DNA of 5,773 bases from Desulfobulbaceae bacterium (GTDB taxonomy: Bacteria; Desulfobacterota; Desulfobulbia; Desulfobulbales; Desulfobulbaceae): assembly GCA_026990725.1 (NCBI GenBank), contig JALXCX010000248.1:1-5773 (forward strand), given 5' to 3'. Below are positions 1 through 5,116 of the stretch, one piece after another (the first letter of the stretch is position 1; each line of letters begins with the position of its first letter). Below the pieces are notes generated by a model. That model had not been told where the DNA came from, searched no databases, and saw only the letters and a list, made by a program, of their open reading frames with translations. The translations under genes were made by a program, and so were the position numbers.

Positions 1-141
1 GACTATCCAGGTCGATGTACTAAACTGAGAGAGGTCAATTTGAGCTCTATAATCGTTTAACCGAATTCCTACAAAAATCGTTCCTGTCACAGCAAGGAGG
101 GTGCCAACCCAAGTGAGTATTTGCTTTATTCTGGCATTCAT
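1..141 (-). CDS. Lysylphosphatidylglycerol synthase-type TM (flippase-like) protein, N-terminal fragment
   Basis: Only the first 47 codons are present; the frame is still open at the left edge. It starts at ATG (complement of 139-141), 21 nt after the stop of the GT2 gene and in the same direction. The peptide begins MNARIKQILTWVGTLLAV, continues as a hydrophobic segment to about residue 26, then has a short polar stretch (LNDYRAQIDLSQF) and the start of a second hydrophobic stretch (TWIV). This pattern, a first helix followed by an R/D-Y-x-x-Q-I-D-like linker, resembles the start of integral-membrane proteins of the lysylphosphatidylglycerol synthase TM / AglD-like family (UPF0104). These are often encoded beside DPM1-like GT2 genes and are suspected to move or present lipid-linked sugars. 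No strong Shine-Dalgarno sequence is visible. The family call rests on a short N-terminus and on context, so it is moderate; that a real gene starts here is more certain. Confidence 0.62.
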   Translation of the reverse strand, partial: MNARIKQILTWVGTLLAVTGTIFVGIRLNDYRAQIDLSQFSTSTWIV

Positions 142-162
142 CTGTTTGCTGCAAAGAAAGAG

Positions 163-1116
163 CTATGCATTATTACTATCTTTTCCGGTTAATGAACTGT
201 CATTTCCGGAATGCAGAAGATGGTCGTTAGAAGGTTTTCTTTGCAACCCAAAAGAACGATTATGGACTATCAAACTGGCCACCAACCCTATCATAAAAAT
301 TTCAAGTCCCGCCAGCATAAGGGTTTGTGAGGTTGTGCCGATTGTTCCCATATGTGGGAAATCGCGTAAAGCAGCTTTAAGAAAACCACCGATCATCAGG
401 ATACCAGCTATGGGAGTGAAAAGCTTAGTGGGATAAAAAATGAGGCCCAACCTTGCAACAAGGCGAAAAAAATTAAGAGTATCCCGAACAGGACGAATTG
501 AAGACTGACCTGAACGTTTGTAGTAGTTGATAGGTATGTTTTTAATCCGAAACCCCCCCATTATTGCCCCCATGGTGATTGTTGAAGTAAAACTGAATCC
601 TGGAGGGAAAAAGCCCCAAAGATAATAGCATAAATCCCGGGAGAAAATGCGCATGCCACTGTTAAGATCAGGGATATTTTCCCCGGACATGTATGAGGCG
701 AAAAGATTGAGCATCTTTTTAGGAAATTTTCGTAACTGCGGGATTTGGCTTATTTGGCCGGTTCTGATTCCTGTGACCATATCGTAGTTTGCTATTTCTT
801 CAGCAAGGAGGGGGAGTTCTTCGGGTGGGTAGGTGCCATCAGCGTCAATAATAGCAATGTAGGGAGCCGATCCGGAAAGAATTCCAGTTTTGAGAGCCGA
901 TCCATAGCCCCGGTTGAAATCGTGAACAATGTAGGTGATATTGGAAATTTTAGTTAATTCAGCCAGATTATAAGATGTCTCAGAGCCATCATTGACAACG
1001 ATTACATTTGTATCGTATCTGTCTTGTGTGGCTTTGGTGAGTCTGTTGATTGTATCTAAAACTGTTTCCAGCTTTTCATTATAAACAGGAATGATGATGT
1101 CAAAAGTAGTGGTCAT
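163..1116 (-). CDS. Family 2 glycosyltransferase, DPM1-like polyprenyl-phosphate sugar synthase type
   Basis: This 317-residue protein has a GT-A catalytic domain with the hallmarks of family 2. They are IIIPVYNE at residues 7-14, VVNDGS at 40-45 (nucleotide-binding Asp43), and DADGT at 91-95, which is the metal-binding DxD. The later DLNSGMR at 150-156 matches the D-x-x-S/T-G-x-R region of DPM1/GtrB-like enzymes. Two hydrophobic segments near 225-252 and 268-290 would anchor it in the inner membrane with the catalytic domain in the cytoplasm. A polar Ser/Asn-rich tail follows. Enzymes of this shape transfer a hexose from a nucleotide sugar to a polyprenyl phosphate; the sugar cannot be read from sequence. 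It lies 48 nt downstream of the GT-C gene and 21 nt upstream of the flippase-like gene. The ATG has no good Shine-Dalgarno sequence, but IIIPVYNE at residue 7 is the normal place for this family, which supports the start. Confidence 0.93.
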   Translation of the reverse strand: MTTTFDIIIPVYNEKLETVLDTINRLTKATQDRYDTNVIVVNDGSETSYNLAELTKISNITYIVHDFNRGYGSALKTGILSGSAPYIAIIDADGTYPPEELPLLAEEIANYDMVTGIRTGQISQIPQLRKFPKKMLNLFASYMSGENIPDLNSGMRIFSRDLCYYLWGFFPPGFSFTSTITMGAIMGGFRIKNIPINYYKRSGQSSIRPVRDTLNFFRLVARLGLIFYPTKLFTPIAGILMIGGFLKAALRDFPHMGTIGTTSQTLMLAGLEIFMIGLVASLIVHNRSFGLQRKPSNDHLLHSGNDSSLTGKDSNNA

Positions 1117-1164
1117 ATTAGTAGGAATGTGAAATTATTGGTAGTGTTTGTGTGGTATTAAATA

Positions 1165-2619
1165 TCACCAGACCTGTTCCCAGTCAGAGGTAATTGTGAG
1201 TTGTTTTTCGGCAAAGTCATGGATAGAGAGAACATAATCCTTTGGATAAGGACTTACAATTCCCTTGGGAGTGATATTTCCATCAAGTGTTAGGAGATAC
1301 ATTGTTGCAGATGCATTAAATTGAGTCTCTCCCGCCGGGACAATGTATATTGAAGTTGGTTTTTGTCCATGAAGTCCCATAGCATATTGATCTTCAATAA
1401 ACATGGCGCGGTAGAGGCGTGCATGTTTTTCTGCGGAAAAAGCCAGACAGTAGCCATCTTTTAGTAGTGTCATAACCCGGGTGCTATGGTTGTCGATTTT
1501 ATAGAATTTTCGATGTTGCGGCGCATGTATTAGCTGAGATATTGACCTCGGATATGGAACTGCTAGCAGGCAAAAAGCAAAGAAAAAGTACTTTTTCTTT
1601 GCGCCTAGAGATGCCATACGTAATGTCAGTAACAAAGAAAAGGGGATTGTCACATTGAGATATCTTGGTCTGTTGGGCAATAAAAAATGTACAGGGTCAA
1701 GGCTGCAGATACCAAATGTAATAAGAAAAGACACAGAGGCATACGCTAGTGCAATAAGGGATTCTCTGGGGTACTTTTTATGCTGGCTCAAGAAGAAAAA
1801 AGCCGCAAAAAATCCAGTAATAGAATGAAGGTACATATAATTTGGCAGAATGCTCCAGCGTTCAAAAATTCCTGAAAAGAAGGACTCTCGAATAACACCA
1901 GACTGCATCAGGTTGAGATGCCCTCCGGCTAGTGCCAGGCGTCCGGGAAGGGAGTAATCACCCAGTATTGTGTCTATCCATAGGGTTTCAAGGAAAAAAC
2001 CAAGAAGCAGGAACAGCAAATAGATACCTCCAGCCTTATATTCCTTGAGAATGAAGGCAATGTAGAAAACTATAGCTGGTAGAAAAAATAAATTCGTTAT
2101 TTTGGCCCCATACCCCAAAAATAAGAAAAATGCGGAAAGACCAATATATAGCATTTTTCGCTGCTTTGTATACATGAGTAGAAAAAAAATACTTCCCAAG
2201 ACATAGCAAATCGAAAAAATCCCCGGAAAAAGTTGGCTTCCGGCATTAATAATAACCGGATGAAACGACAAAAGTAGTGTTACGCTTATGGCCAGAGCTC
2301 TTCCCTGAAGGTTGAGGGCAATTCCATATAGGAAAAATGCCGCTGCTGTAGCCGCAGTGGCCGGAGCAATATAATAGACTGAAGCAGAAGTGCCGAAAAA
2401 CTTTTGAATGAACAGGGTGAGAAAATTAATCCCCCATCGCATGGTGTGATGATCCAGACGACTGTACGGCAAACCATGGCTGAGGCGTTTTACTTCATAC
2501 CATTTGACAAAAGAATCTCCACTCCCTTCTACCGGGGTGGTAGCATAGAGACGAAAGAGAAATATAAGGGCACTGAGGCATATGACTTCAATCCAAAAAG
2601 TGCGGGTGCTGTTATTCAA
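1165..2619 (-). CDS. Multi-pass membrane glycosyltransferase, GT-C / GT39-like
   Basis: This 484-residue protein has about ten hydrophobic segments: near 9-27, 82-103, 108-127, 135-150, 157-192 (two), 198-216, and several between about 265 and 365. A mostly soluble region of roughly 110 residues follows. After the first helix comes a polar loop with GDS at 34-36, HHTMRWG at 57-63 and nearby D56. An acidic residue in this first external loop is typical of GT-C enzymes, which take sugar from a polyprenyl-phosphate donor on the outer face of the inner membrane. I place it in the PMT/ArnT-like GT-C superfamily; the acceptor (protein, lipid or polysaccharide) is unknown. The start is TTG (complement of 2617-2619). 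An in-frame TAA lies five codons upstream and no ATG or GTG lies between, so TTG is the best available start, although no clear Shine-Dalgarno sequence precedes it. It lies between the small exported protein gene and the GT2 that could supply its donor. Confidence 0.8.
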   Translation of the reverse strand: MNNSTRTFWIEVICLSALIFLFRLYATTPVEGSGDSFVKWYEVKRLSHGLPYSRLDHHTMRWGINFLTLFIQKFFGTSASVYYIAPATAATAAAFFLYGIALNLQGRALAISVTLLLSFHPVIINAGSQLFPGIFSICYVLGSIFFLLMYTKQRKMLYIGLSAFFLFLGYGAKITNLFFLPAIVFYIAFILKEYKAGGIYLLFLLLGFFLETLWIDTILGDYSLPGRLALAGGHLNLMQSGVIRESFFSGIFERWSILPNYMYLHSITGFFAAFFFLSQHKKYPRESLIALAYASVSFLITFGICSLDPVHFLLPNRPRYLNVTIPFSLLLTLRMASLGAKKKYFFFAFCLLAVPYPRSISQLIHAPQHRKFYKIDNHSTRVMTLLKDGYCLAFSAEKHARLYRAMFIEDQYAMGLHGQKPTSIYIVPAGETQFNASATMYLLTLDGNITPKGIVSPYPKDYVLSIHDFAEKQLTITSDWEQVW

Positions 2620-2661
2620 AGAATTTTTCTGTTATTGTTTTTTGTGGAAGATGCGGTACTT

Positions 2662-3021
2662 TCACCAGTTCATCTTAATTGTATTGTCGGTTTTTTCCCA
2701 ACTACCCGCCAATGCTTTGTGCCCGTCGATTTTGAGAAGAGATTTGTCATGTGAAACCAATAGACAGGCATGGCGGGTGTTGTTGTCCAGAACAAAAAGC
2801 AAGGGGTTTTTATTCTTGTATAATACCCAGTTTCCCCTGACAGGAGCTTGTTCTTGGAAATGAACAATAAAAGTGTTGTCTATAAAAAACTGTAGTTTTC
2901 TGGAGGGCTGTTTGCTTTCCCAGCTACCCAAAACTTGAGTCACAGATATAGTGGAATCAGCAAATGCTGGCAGGGGCAAAGACAAGACGAAAAGAAGGCA
3001 GTAAAAGAAAGAACGGTTCAT
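2662..3021 (-). CDS. Small exported protein of unknown function, possibly lipocalin-like
   Basis: I do not recognise the family. The 119-residue product starts with a clear Sec signal peptide: MNR, a hydrophobic core at about 4-18, and a likely signal-peptidase I site after AFA (residues 19-21), leaving a periplasmic or secreted protein of about 98 residues. The mature part has alternating polar and hydrophobic strands and three Gly-x-Trp motifs: GSW at 32-34, GNW at 63-65 and GSW at 106-108. The opening LGSW, followed about nine residues later by LQFFIDNTF, recalls the strand A-B pattern of small lipocalin-like or META-like beta barrels. That is only a resemblance. It is the first gene of the leftward set, 42 nt upstream of the GT-C gene, so it may work on or with the product of that pathway. 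No strong ribosome binding site or promoter is evident upstream. Confidence 0.75.
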   Translation of the reverse strand: MNRSFFYCLLFVLSLPLPAFADSTISVTQVLGSWESKQPSRKLQFFIDNTFIVHFQEQAPVRGNWVLYKNKNPLLFVLDNNTRHACLLVSHDKSLLKIDGHKALAGSWEKTDNTIKMNW

Positions 3022-3122
3022 ACAATATGATAGTTATCGACGGGTAAAATAGCTTTAAAAATCCTTGAAAACAGATATTCTTCTGCTTGATTTCGTTAAG
3101 GTAGAATGAGAATGAATGGATT

Positions 3123-3159
3123 CATTTGGCTAAGGCGGGCTTTACCCGCATCCCAAATG
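3123..3159. repeat. Two-tier stem-loop, REP-like
   Basis: CATTTGG (3123-3129) pairs perfectly with CCAAATG (3153-3159). Inside it GCGGG (3135-3139) pairs with CCCGC (3145-3149) around a CTTTA loop, separated from the outer stem by an asymmetric internal loop (5 and 3 nt). There is no T-run on either side, so it is not a standard terminator. The GC-rich inner palindrome in an AT-rich intergenic region is typical of REP or other dispersed intergenic repeats. Only one copy is in the window. Confidence 0.5.
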
Positions 3160-3372
3160 CTGCACCTTGATCCACAGATTGAACATAACTCCATAGTATT
3201 CGATGAAAAATGCTCTCGAATTTTCTTGATTTTTTGACAGAAGTTCAGGAGTAAGGCACTAATATGTTGTTTTTGCTGCTTCTCTGGTTTCTTGTATTTG
3301 AAAAAGGTAAATCTTCAGGTCATTTTGCATGCAGAAATTCGTACCCGTCGAACTAAGTTTGATTCGAAGAGC
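3142..3372 (-). pseudogene. Interrupted reading frame (one in-frame TAG), possible gene remnant or dispersed repeat
   Basis: On the minus strand one frame reads through 76 codons (3372 down to 3145) with a single stop, TAG at 3259-3261, before ending at TAA at 3142-3144. An ATG lies at 3328-3330. The part after the TAG includes ENSRAFFIEYYGVMFNLWIK, which looks protein-like in composition. The terminal TAA falls in the loop of the hairpin at 3135-3149. I cannot name a family. An open stretch of this size with one stop is not statistically striking in AT-rich DNA, so this is a weak call. It may be a decayed gene end or part of a dispersed intergenic repeat. Confidence 0.22.
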
Positions 3373-3392
3373 TTAAGATCATATCTGAAGAC

Positions 3393-3446
3393 AAAAAATT
3401 TTTTATTTTACTCTGAATTTTAAAAAAAATAAATAAAATAATTGAA
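3393..3446. other. AT-rich tract with A6T6 palindrome
   Basis: Nearly all A/T. It starts with a perfect 12-bp palindrome, AAAAAATTTTTT (3393-3404). An 8-bp inverted repeat follows: TTATTTTA at 3403-3410 against TAAAATAA at 3434-3441. Such A-tracts usually bend DNA and can bind nucleoid proteins or act in promoter upstream regions. It lies 50-100 bp upstream of the predicted promoter at 3497. Confidence 0.45.
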
Positions 3447-3496
3447 AGCGGAACTTCGATGAAGGGAGAGCTCCAGTTCGAGGGATCGTATAATTT

Positions 3497-3525
3497 TTGA
3501 AAACATGATTGAATGTCAGTACTAT
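3497..3525 (+). promoter_or_regulatory. Predicted sigma70-type promoter, rightward
   Basis: TTGAAA at 3497-3502 (5 of 6 to the -35 consensus) is followed after exactly 17 nt by TACTAT at 3520-3525 (4 of 6 to the -10 consensus). Transcription would start near 3532 and read into the insertion sequence. The site lies outside the end hairpin of the element, so it probably belonged to the region before insertion. A perfect TATAAT at 3489-3494 is also present but has no -35 match at 16-18 nt. Confidence 0.45.
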
Positions 3526-3534
3526 GTATAGTAC
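3519..3534. promoter_or_regulatory. 16-bp palindrome overlapping the -10, operator-like
   Basis: GTACTAT (3519-3525) and ATAGTAC (3528-3534) are perfect inverted halves around GT. The left half contains the whole predicted -10. A palindrome in this position is the usual layout of a repressor operator, but no regulator gene is in the window and the protein that would bind is unknown. Confidence 0.4.
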
Positions 3535-3540
3535 ACGTTT

Positions 3541-3552
3541 TTAAATAAAAAT
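3541..3552. repeat. Left copy of 12-bp direct repeat at IS border
   Basis: TTAAATAAAAAT, identical to 4154-4165. It lies 5 nt outside the left-end hairpin. Probable target or cleavage-site region. The match stops after 12 bp on both sides (T against G before it, A against G after it). Confidence 0.55.
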
Positions 3553-3557
3553 ATAAT

Positions 3558-3576
3558 CCACCAGTTTTACTGGTGG
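3558..3576 (+). repeat. Left-end hairpin of the IS
   Basis: CCACCAGT (3558-3565) and ACTGGTGG (3569-3576) form a perfect 8-bp stem with a TTT loop. Subterminal hairpins like this are the single-stranded recognition sites of Y1 transposases of the IS200/IS605 family. Its CCAC/GTGG base is shared with the right-end hairpin. Confidence 0.85.
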
Positions 3577-3608
3577 GTCCCAGCTTTGCTAAGCAGATAT
3601 CGTAGTGA

Positions 3609-3680
3609 CACTCAATGAATAGCTTCGTACAATTCGGATAGGTGGCCCGCAGAGTACATTTTGGAGGTATTCAATGAGTG
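3609..3680 (+). promoter_or_regulatory. Inverted repeat pairing the tnpA leader with the tnpA start codon
   Basis: CACTCAATGAATA (3609-3621) is complementary to TATTCAATGAGTG (3668-3680) at 12 of 13 positions. The only mismatch is A-A at 3615/3674, the first base of the tnpA ATG. In the mRNA this stem would bury the start codon and sit directly against the GGAGG ribosome binding site (3663-3667), which would lie at the edge of the loop. It would be expected to lower translation. IS200 is known to repress its transposase through a leader hairpin, so the role fits the family, but the effect here is inferred from the sequence alone. Confidence 0.65.
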
Positions 3681-4144
3681 AGCTGAAAAAGTTAGCACAT
3701 GCGGTTTGGAACTGCAAATATCACCTGATCTGGTGCCCTAAATACAGGTTTCGTGTTTTGAAAGGAGACGTCAAACAGTCAGTCGAAGAAATAATAAGTC
3801 AGCTGTGTGAATGGAAAAATCTGGAAATTTTGAAGATGAATGTTCAAGAGGATCATGTCCATTTGGTACTGTCGATACCGCCAAAATTATCAGTATCAAG
3901 TGTCGTTGGATGTTTGAAAGGAAAGTGCGCGACCAAAATAATCGATAAACATCTTGAGCTTAAAAAGCGTCACTGGGGTAGACATTTTTGGGCCAAAGGT
4001 TATTGCGTAAGTACCGTGGGGCTAGACGAGAAGAAGATTCGCCAATATGTCCGATGGCAACAAGTCAAAGACCAGCGGATGGAACAGATGAAACTGGGAA
4101 GTGATTACCCTTTTAGGGTCACCTTTTATTCCACCCTTTTTTAG
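3674..4144 (+). CDS. tnpA: IS200/IS605-family Y1 transposase TnpA
   Basis: The 156-residue protein has a full-length single Y1 (HUH) domain. YHLIWCPKYRFRVL at 16-29 is the conserved first strand region. DHVHLVLSIP at 60-69 carries the metal-binding His61-x-His63 pair. GRHFWAKGYCVSTVGLDE at 102-119 is the typical late motif. Tyr125 in IRQYVRWQQ is the expected catalytic tyrosine that forms the 5'-phosphotyrosine link to single-stranded DNA. Nothing essential is missing, so the enzyme could be active. A strong GGAGG (3663-3667) lies 6 nt before the ATG, but the start codon is part of a predicted inhibitory stem. The TAG stop (4142-4144) lies inside the right-end hairpin, common in compact elements of this family. 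No tnpB lies nearby. In this family two TnpA subunits bind the end hairpins, cut next to them and move the top strand as a circle. Confidence 0.96.
   Translation: MSELKKLAHAVWNCKYHLIWCPKYRFRVLKGDVKQSVEEIISQLCEWKNLEILKMNVQEDHVHLVLSIPPKLSVSSVVGCLKGKCATKIIDKHLELKKRHWGRHFWAKGYCVSTVGLDEKKIRQYVRWQQVKDQRMEQMKLGSDYPFRVTFYSTLF
4101..4122 (+). repeat. Bulged hairpin at the 3' end of tnpA
   Basis: GTGA (4101-4104) and CCCT (4108-4111) pair with AGGG (4115-4118) and TCAC (4119-4122) around a TTT loop, leaving a TTA bulge at 4105-4107. It is followed by CCTTTTATT, so it could weakly end transcription. It is also near the right end and shares the TTT loop with the left-end hairpin, so it could help TnpA recognise the end. 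Confidence 0.4.
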
Positions 4145-4150
4145 GAGTGG
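4131..4150 (+). repeat. Right-end hairpin of the IS
   Basis: CCAC (4131-4134) pairs with GTGG (4147-4150). After a C-A mismatch, C4136-G4145, a T-G wobble and T4138-A4143 continue the stem around a T-rich loop. Its CCAC/GTGG base matches that of the left-end hairpin. The tnpA stop codon lies in the loop and upper stem. It is less perfect than the left hairpin. Confidence 0.65.
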
Positions 4151-4153
4151 TAG

Positions 4154-4165
4154 TTAAATAAAAAT
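4154..4165. repeat. Right copy of 12-bp direct repeat at IS border
   Basis: TTAAATAAAAAT, identical to 3541-3552. It starts 4 nt after the foot of the right-end hairpin, where cleavage is expected in this family. Confidence 0.55.
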
Positions 4166-4312
4166 GTTTTTTCCCTGTCATATTAAACACAAGTGTTACA
4201 AAAACTGTTGCTGAGCATTTGGGAAAGCGTTATAGACAATCACAATACAAAACGTTGAGTTTTTTTGTCAATTGGTGACTCTATATTGGGTTGCAGACTC
4301 ATAGGTGAGGAG
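4166..4312 (+). promoter_or_regulatory. Leader of the rightward gene pair, with ribosome binding site
   Basis: This 147-nt non-coding stretch lies between the insertion sequence and the propeller gene. The end has AGGTGAGG at 4303-4310 just before the ATG at 4313, a good ribosome binding site that decides the start of that gene. A weak promoter may exist: TTGCTG at 4208-4213, 17 nt, TATAGA at 4231-4236 (3 of 6 and 4 of 6). A small 5-bp palindrome, AACAC-AA-GTGTT, lies at 4186-4197. I see no riboswitch pattern. Confidence 0.4.
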
Positions 4313-5101
4313 ATGAAGATTAAACCAGTTTTTTTATATATCGGGGCATTTCTTTTGCTGTGGAGTTGGCCGTGTTTTGGTATGCAACCTGATATTGACG
4401 CTGGCAGGGTTGATGCCTTCAAAGCTGATCTTGTCTGGGCCCAGTCCGATGGATTACGGGAAGAAATTTTTCTTTCTACTTTTAAAAACGGTACCTGGGG
4501 AAAGCCTGTGTCAGTTACCGATGATAATGCCGATAATCTCCATCCTGCAGTTGATCAGACCTCAAGTGGTATCAGATGGATAGCCTGGACGGCCATTGAA
4601 AACGGAAGTTACTCTATTCTTGCCCGCTCGTTACGAGGCGAACAGCTTGGAGAGATTAAGACCATTTCCCAGGAATTAACCATGAATATTTATCCCACCG
4701 TGATCGTAGACAGCTCCGATACTGTCTGGATTATTTGGTCCGGTAATGCGGGTAATAATGATGATATTTATTACAGTCGTCTTGTTGCTGGTAAATGGCA
4801 GCCACCTCGGCTGCTTCATCCTGTTAATCAAGTACCCGATATCCAGCCCTTTGTTTTCTTGAACAGCAACGGCATGCCTCTGGTTCAATGGCAACGATTT
4901 GTTGATGGCTCATATCGGGAATTTGAGAGTTATTGGTCTGGCCGGGCCTGGTCGGTTCCTCGATTGGTGGAAACAGATGATAAGGTGTCACTGGTAATAA
5001 AGGACGACACCTCCAGGGAGACCGAGGAGATGGTTTTGCAGCAATCAGATCCTGAGGGCATGAAGAATGCACAAAGTGAATTTCTTAAAATTTATCAATA
5101 A
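4313..5101 (+). CDS. Exported beta-propeller-like repeat protein, function unknown
   Basis: The ATG at 4313 gives 262 residues with a clean signal peptide: KIK, a hydrophobic core at about 5-20, and likely cleavage after CFG (21-23). An upstream TTG at 4265 in the same frame would add 16 residues and hide the signal peptide; the ribosome binding site at 4303-4310 supports 4313. The mature part shows a regular 50-51-residue repeat. Trp42, Trp92, Trp142 and Trp193 mark one strand, and Pro78, Pro128 and Pro179 mark another. An NGTW / AGKW / GRAW motif recurs at 59-62, 159-162 and 210-213. This is the pattern of sialidase- or PQQ-like propeller blades, but only about three and a half are present. 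The last 40 residues are charged and outside the repeat. I see no catalytic motif, so binding of a glycan or a partner is more likely than catalysis. It lies 15 nt upstream of the SGNH hydrolase and is probably co-transcribed with it. Confidence 0.75.
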   Translation: MKIKPVFLYIGAFLLLWSWPCFGMQPDIDAGRVDAFKADLVWAQSDGLREEIFLSTFKNGTWGKPVSVTDDNADNLHPAVDQTSSGIRWIAWTAIENGSYSILARSLRGEQLGEIKTISQELTMNIYPTVIVDSSDTVWIIWSGNAGNNDDIYYSRLVAGKWQPPRLLHPVNQVPDIQPFVFLNSNGMPLVQWQRFVDGSYREFESYWSGRAWSVPRLVETDDKVSLVIKDDTSRETEEMVLQQSDPEGMKNAQSEFLKIYQ

Positions 5102-5116
5102 GAGATTAAAACCAGC

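Larger units (their letters stand above)
3553..4165 (+). mobile_element. IS200/IS605-family insertion sequence, TnpA only (borders approximate)
   Basis: The element holds one intact Y1 transposase gene, a perfect left-end hairpin (3558-3576) and a right-end hairpin (4131-4150) that overlaps the tnpA stop. There is no tnpB/IscB-type accessory gene, which places it with the IS200-like single-gene elements. Borders are set from an identical 12-bp sequence at 3541-3552 and 4154-4165. In this family the left cleavage site lies in the flank and a similar site ends the element, so I give the element as starting after the left copy and ending with the right copy, about 613 bp. The exact cut could fall anywhere within the shared 12 bp. 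The family transposes by single-strand peel-and-paste and makes no target duplication. Confidence 0.85.

Noticed and set aside
101..436. Plus-strand open frame of 111 codons
   Set aside because: It overlaps the confident GT2 gene on the other strand and shows no family features or ribosome binding site; it is a shadow frame.
2404..2863. Two overlapping plus-strand open frames
   Set aside because: They lie opposite the start of the GT-C gene and the small exported protein, which have a signal peptide and membrane pattern; these frames have neither.
3022..3120. Promoter for the leftward operon
   Set aside because: I looked for -35/-10 pairs on the minus strand upstream of 3021 and found none with good matches at 16-18 nt spacing.
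3312..3391. 7-bp inverted repeat TCTTCAG / CTGAAGA
   Set aside because: The arms are short and 66 nt apart in AT-rich DNA; no supporting structure.
3450..3479. Possible hairpin GAACT...AGTTC with inner GGAG-AG-CTCC
   Set aside because: The outer stem is only 5 bp, the inner loop is too small to form, and the two do not stack.
3553..4165. Possible tnpB or guide RNA (omega RNA) in the IS
   Set aside because: The element is about 0.6 kb and tnpA fills most of it; no RuvC-like gene or room for one.
3151..4224. 11-bp match AGCATTTGGGA (minus strand 3151-3161, plus strand 4214-4224)
   Set aside because: It lies on both sides of the IS in inverted orientation but does not extend, and it does not coincide with IS ends. 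Chance is likely enough.
4235..4269. Weak stem GACAA / TTGTC with a T-run, possible terminator in the leader
   Set aside because: Five AT-rich base pairs with a long loop are not enough to call a terminator.
4265..4312. Upstream TTG start for the propeller protein
   Set aside because: It would add 16 residues in front of a good signal peptide; a clear ribosome binding site at 4303-4310 serves the ATG at 4313 instead.
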